Assembly: GCA_040766885.1 (NCBI GenBank)
Contig: JAXGPP010000014.1
Coordinates: 62,001 to 126,000, forward strand
Length of the DNA stretch: 64,000 bases
Direction: 5' to 3'
Source of the DNA: JAXGPP01 sp040766885
Lineage (GTDB): Bacteria; Planctomycetota; Planctomycetia; Pirellulales; Thermoguttaceae
In this document: piece after piece, positions 62,048 to 64,000 of the stretch
How the letters are laid out: each line of letters begins with the position of its first letter
Position numbering within the stretch: the first letter of the stretch is position 1
Program-made: the position numbers and the translations under genes
The notes under the pieces: model-generated
The model's input: only the letters and a program-made list of their open reading frames with translations
What the model was told of the DNA's origin: nothing
The model's database searches: none

Positions 62048-63238
62048 ATGATATCGTCCTTGCTTGCCGCCCTGATCCTTGCCGCCCACCCGGCCGTGGA
62101 GGTCGAAACGATTACCGGCGAGATCCATCGGGGACAGCTTGCCGAGATTCGCTCGGACCAAGTAACCATCGAGGCCGACGGCGGGGCCGTAGTACTGGCA
62201 ACGAAACACCTTGTCGACCTTGTGCCAGGCGAAGCGCCTCCCGGTCCCGCGGCCGAACCCGGAGTGTGGATCGATCTGGTCGACGGTTCCACGGTGCTGG
62301 GCGGTTCATTCGCCACCGCGGAGGACCGCGCCCGCGTGTTGTCTCTCGAAGGCCTGCCGATCGAACTGCCGCTGCGAGCCGTTCTGGCCGTCCGGCTGCA
62401 GGCATCGACGCCGGAGACCGGCCAGCAGTGGTCCAAGCTCCGCGACACCCCGACCGATCGCGACTTGCTCGTCGTTCGGCGCGCCGAGGCCCTCGACTTC
62501 CACCGCGGCGTGATCCGCGAGGTCACTGACGACGCCGTGCAGTTTGAATTGGAGGGAGAGGTTCTGCCGGTGAAACGGAACAAAGTGCACGGCATGATCT
62601 TCTACCGCGCGCGGAGCGATGATCTCCCGGAACCGCTCTGCCGGATTACGGTCGCCGACGGGTCGGTCTGGCTCGCCCGCGCGATCAGCCTAGACGGCGA
62701 CGAGCTCACCTGGACTTCGCTGGCCGGCGTCGAAACCCGGCAGCCGGTGGCCATGATCACACGGCTGGACTTCTCGCAAGGCAAGATTGTCTACTTGAGC
62801 GACCTCAAGCCCGAATCGGTCGAATGGTTGCCCTATTTTGGCCAGCAGAAGAACCTGGAATCGCTCACCCGGTTCTTTGCCCCGCGTGGAGACCGCAGTC
62901 TGCTGGCGGGCCCCCTGCAGCTCGACGGCAAGACATACCACAAGGGGCTGGCACTCCACAGCCGAACAACGATCGTCTATCGGCTGCCGGACCGTTTTGG
63001 ACACCTGCTCGCGGTGGCCGGAATCGACGACCGCGTTCGGCCCCGCGGAAACGTGCGGCTGGTGATCCGGGGCGACGACGGCGTGCTATTCGAGACCACG
63101 ATCGACGGCACCCAACCGCCGCAATCACTGGAAGTCGATCTCGACGGTGTCCGCCGACTGACAATCCTGGTCGACTATGGCGAAGACATGGACATCGCCG
63201 ATCATCTCGACCTCTGTGACCTGAGAGTCGTGAAATAG
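62048..63238 (+). CDS. exported NPCBM-domain protein
   Basis: The 396-residue protein has an N-terminal signal (SLLAALILAAHPA), two beta-rich repeats of the form DGSTVLGGSFATA and DGSVWLARAISLDGDELTW, and a C-terminal NPCBM (putative carbohydrate-binding) domain with LDGKTYHKGLALHSRTTIVYRLP and GNVRLVIRGDDGVLFE. The NPCBM fold binds glycans. The gene starts 50 nt after the previous stop and the protease gene begins 2 nt after it, so it belongs to the long operon. Likely location is the periplasm or cell surface. Confidence 0.87.
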   Translation: MISSLLAALILAAHPAVEVETITGEIHRGQLAEIRSDQVTIEADGGAVVLATKHLVDLVPGEAPPGPAAEPGVWIDLVDGSTVLGGSFATAEDRARVLSLEGLPIELPLRAVLAVRLQASTPETGQQWSKLRDTPTDRDLLVVRRAEALDFHRGVIREVTDDAVQFELEGEVLPVKRNKVHGMIFYRARSDDLPEPLCRITVADGSVWLARAISLDGDELTWTSLAGVETRQPVAMITRLDFSQGKIVYLSDLKPESVEWLPYFGQQKNLESLTRFFAPRGDRSLLAGPLQLDGKTYHKGLALHSRTTIVYRLPDRFGHLLAVAGIDDRVRPRGNVRLVIRGDDGVLFETTIDGTQPPQSLEVDLDGVRRLTILVDYGEDMDIADHLDLCDLRVVK

Positions 63239-63240
63239 TA

Positions 63241-64000
63241 ATGCGAATCTGGAGACGGTATTTGAATATTTCCTGGTTTGCGCTCTTACTCGCTGTCGCT
63301 CTGGCGGCATTGCCGAGCGCGGCGGCCGGCGGCGACGTCGATCCGGCGGTGCTCGCTGCCGAGGCCGACCGAGTGGCGGTGATCGAACGAGCCAACGACG
63401 CCGTGCTGGCCATCTTTTCTGGTACGGGCGATGGTGGCGGATCGGGCGTGGTAATCACTTCCGACGGTTATGCCCTGACCAACTTCCACGTCGCGCAGCC
63501 CTCGGGCACGGCGATGAAATGCGGGATGGCCGATGGACGGATCTACGACGCCGTGATCGTGGGCTATGATCCGACGGGTGACGTGGCCCTGATCAAGCTC
63601 TTCGGCCGCGATGATTTTCCCCACGCCGAGATCGGCGACAGCGACACGGTGCGAGTAGGTGATTGGGCCTATGTGATGGGCAACCCATTCCTGCTGTCCA
63701 CCGATTTCCAGCCCACGGTCACGTATGGCATTGTTTCGGGCGTTCATCGCTACCAGTATCCTGCGGGCACATTGCTGGAATACGCTGACTGCATTCAGAC
63801 CGACGCGTCGATCAATCCCGGCAACTCCGGCGGGCCGCTGTTCGACTCCCAGGGGCGTCTGGTTGGCATCAACGGGCGAGGCTCGTTCGAGAAGCGGGGC
63901 CGAGTGAATGTCGGCGTCGGCTATGCGATCTCGATCAATCAGATCAAGAACTTCCTTGGCCAGTTGCACAGCGGGCGCGTAGTGGACCATGCCACGCTGG
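63241..64000 (+). CDS. HtrA/DegP-type serine protease (3' truncated)
   Basis: The first 253 residues are in the window; the frame is open at the edge. A signal peptide (WFALLLAVALAALPSAAAGG) is followed by a trypsin-like protease domain of family S1C. All three catalytic residues are visible: His83 in LTNFHVA, Asp114 in PTGDVALIKL, and Ser196 in NPGNSGGPLF. GSGVVITSDGYALTN and GVGYAISINQI also match the family. A PDZ domain would be expected beyond the window. It should act as a periplasmic quality-control protease. It starts 2 nt after the NPCBM gene stop, with no separate ribosome-binding site, so it is probably translated by coupling. Confidence 0.9.
   Translation, partial: MRIWRRYLNISWFALLLAVALAALPSAAAGGDVDPAVLAAEADRVAVIERANDAVLAIFSGTGDGGGSGVVITSDGYALTNFHVAQPSGTAMKCGMADGRIYDAVIVGYDPTGDVALIKLFGRDDFPHAEIGDSDTVRVGDWAYVMGNPFLLSTDFQPTVTYGIVSGVHRYQYPAGTLLEYADCIQTDASINPGNSGGPLFDSQGRLVGINGRGSFEKRGRVNVGVGYAISINQIKNFLGQLHSGRVVDHATL

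Overview
The window looks like a GC-rich planctomycete chromosome, most likely order Pirellulales or a close relative. The evidence is a DUF1559 pilin-like protein with the prepilin motif GFTLVELLVVIAIIGIL, three large HzsA-type proteins carrying CxxCH motifs, PQQ/TPR giant proteins, a Tat-exported Gfo/Idh/MocA oxidoreductase, a PmoA-type (DUF6807) protein, a serine/threonine kinase of planctomycete architecture, a Lys/Pro-rich HU variant, and a very long MoxR/DUF58/vWA operon. No rRNA, tRNA or CRISPR array was recognised. Taxonomy is an inference from gene content.

Layout: 0-9 kb holds a truncated HzsA-like/FGE-sulfatase fusion, cysK with a clear sigma70-type promoter, a Cys-rich repeat protein, an HPt protein, an OprP-like porin with a small Cys-rich partner, and a minus-strand set (metallopeptidase, then a two-gene UxaA-type dehydratase). 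9-12 kb holds a group II intron with a maturase-type reverse transcriptase, flanked by two structured repeats and a near-consensus promoter. 12-20 kb holds two more HzsA-like proteins (one with a discoidin-like N-terminus), an OFA-type MFS transporter, an 11-copy 16-bp minisatellite and a decayed ParDE locus. 20-31 kb holds a lipoprotein, a frameshifted DUF1559 gene, a ThiH-like radical SAM enzyme, a Gfo/Idh/MocA-HEAT-hypothetical gene row and a diguanylate cyclase. 31-37 kb is a plus-strand sugar-catabolism-like cluster (glycosidase-like barrel, esterase, PmoA-like, CPBP protease). 37-43.5 kb holds the kinase with a small membrane partner, a beta-helix protein, an RluA-type synthase, Maf and HU. 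From 44.4 kb to the right edge there is one co-directional run of 11 genes, with overlaps or tiny gaps from 48.9 kb on: PQQ/TPR protein, alpha/alpha-toroid protein, MoxR ATPase, DUF58, two vWA membrane proteins, a DUF4175-like protein, a coiled-coil protein, a membrane protein, an NPCBM protein and an HtrA-type protease cut by the window end.

The most unusual signal is a family of three ~130-bp structured intergenic elements (9047-9176, 9314-9448, 39256-39385). Two of them lie 120-135 nt upstream of unrelated genes (a metallopeptidase and a Ser/Thr kinase) and share a 36-nt terminal block at 34/36 identity. Both loci also carry, upstream and on the same strand, a TTGACA-18-TATACT promoter. 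At one locus the group II intron sits between the promoter and the elements. They may be cis-acting leader RNAs or remains of a small mobile element; the sequence alone does not decide.
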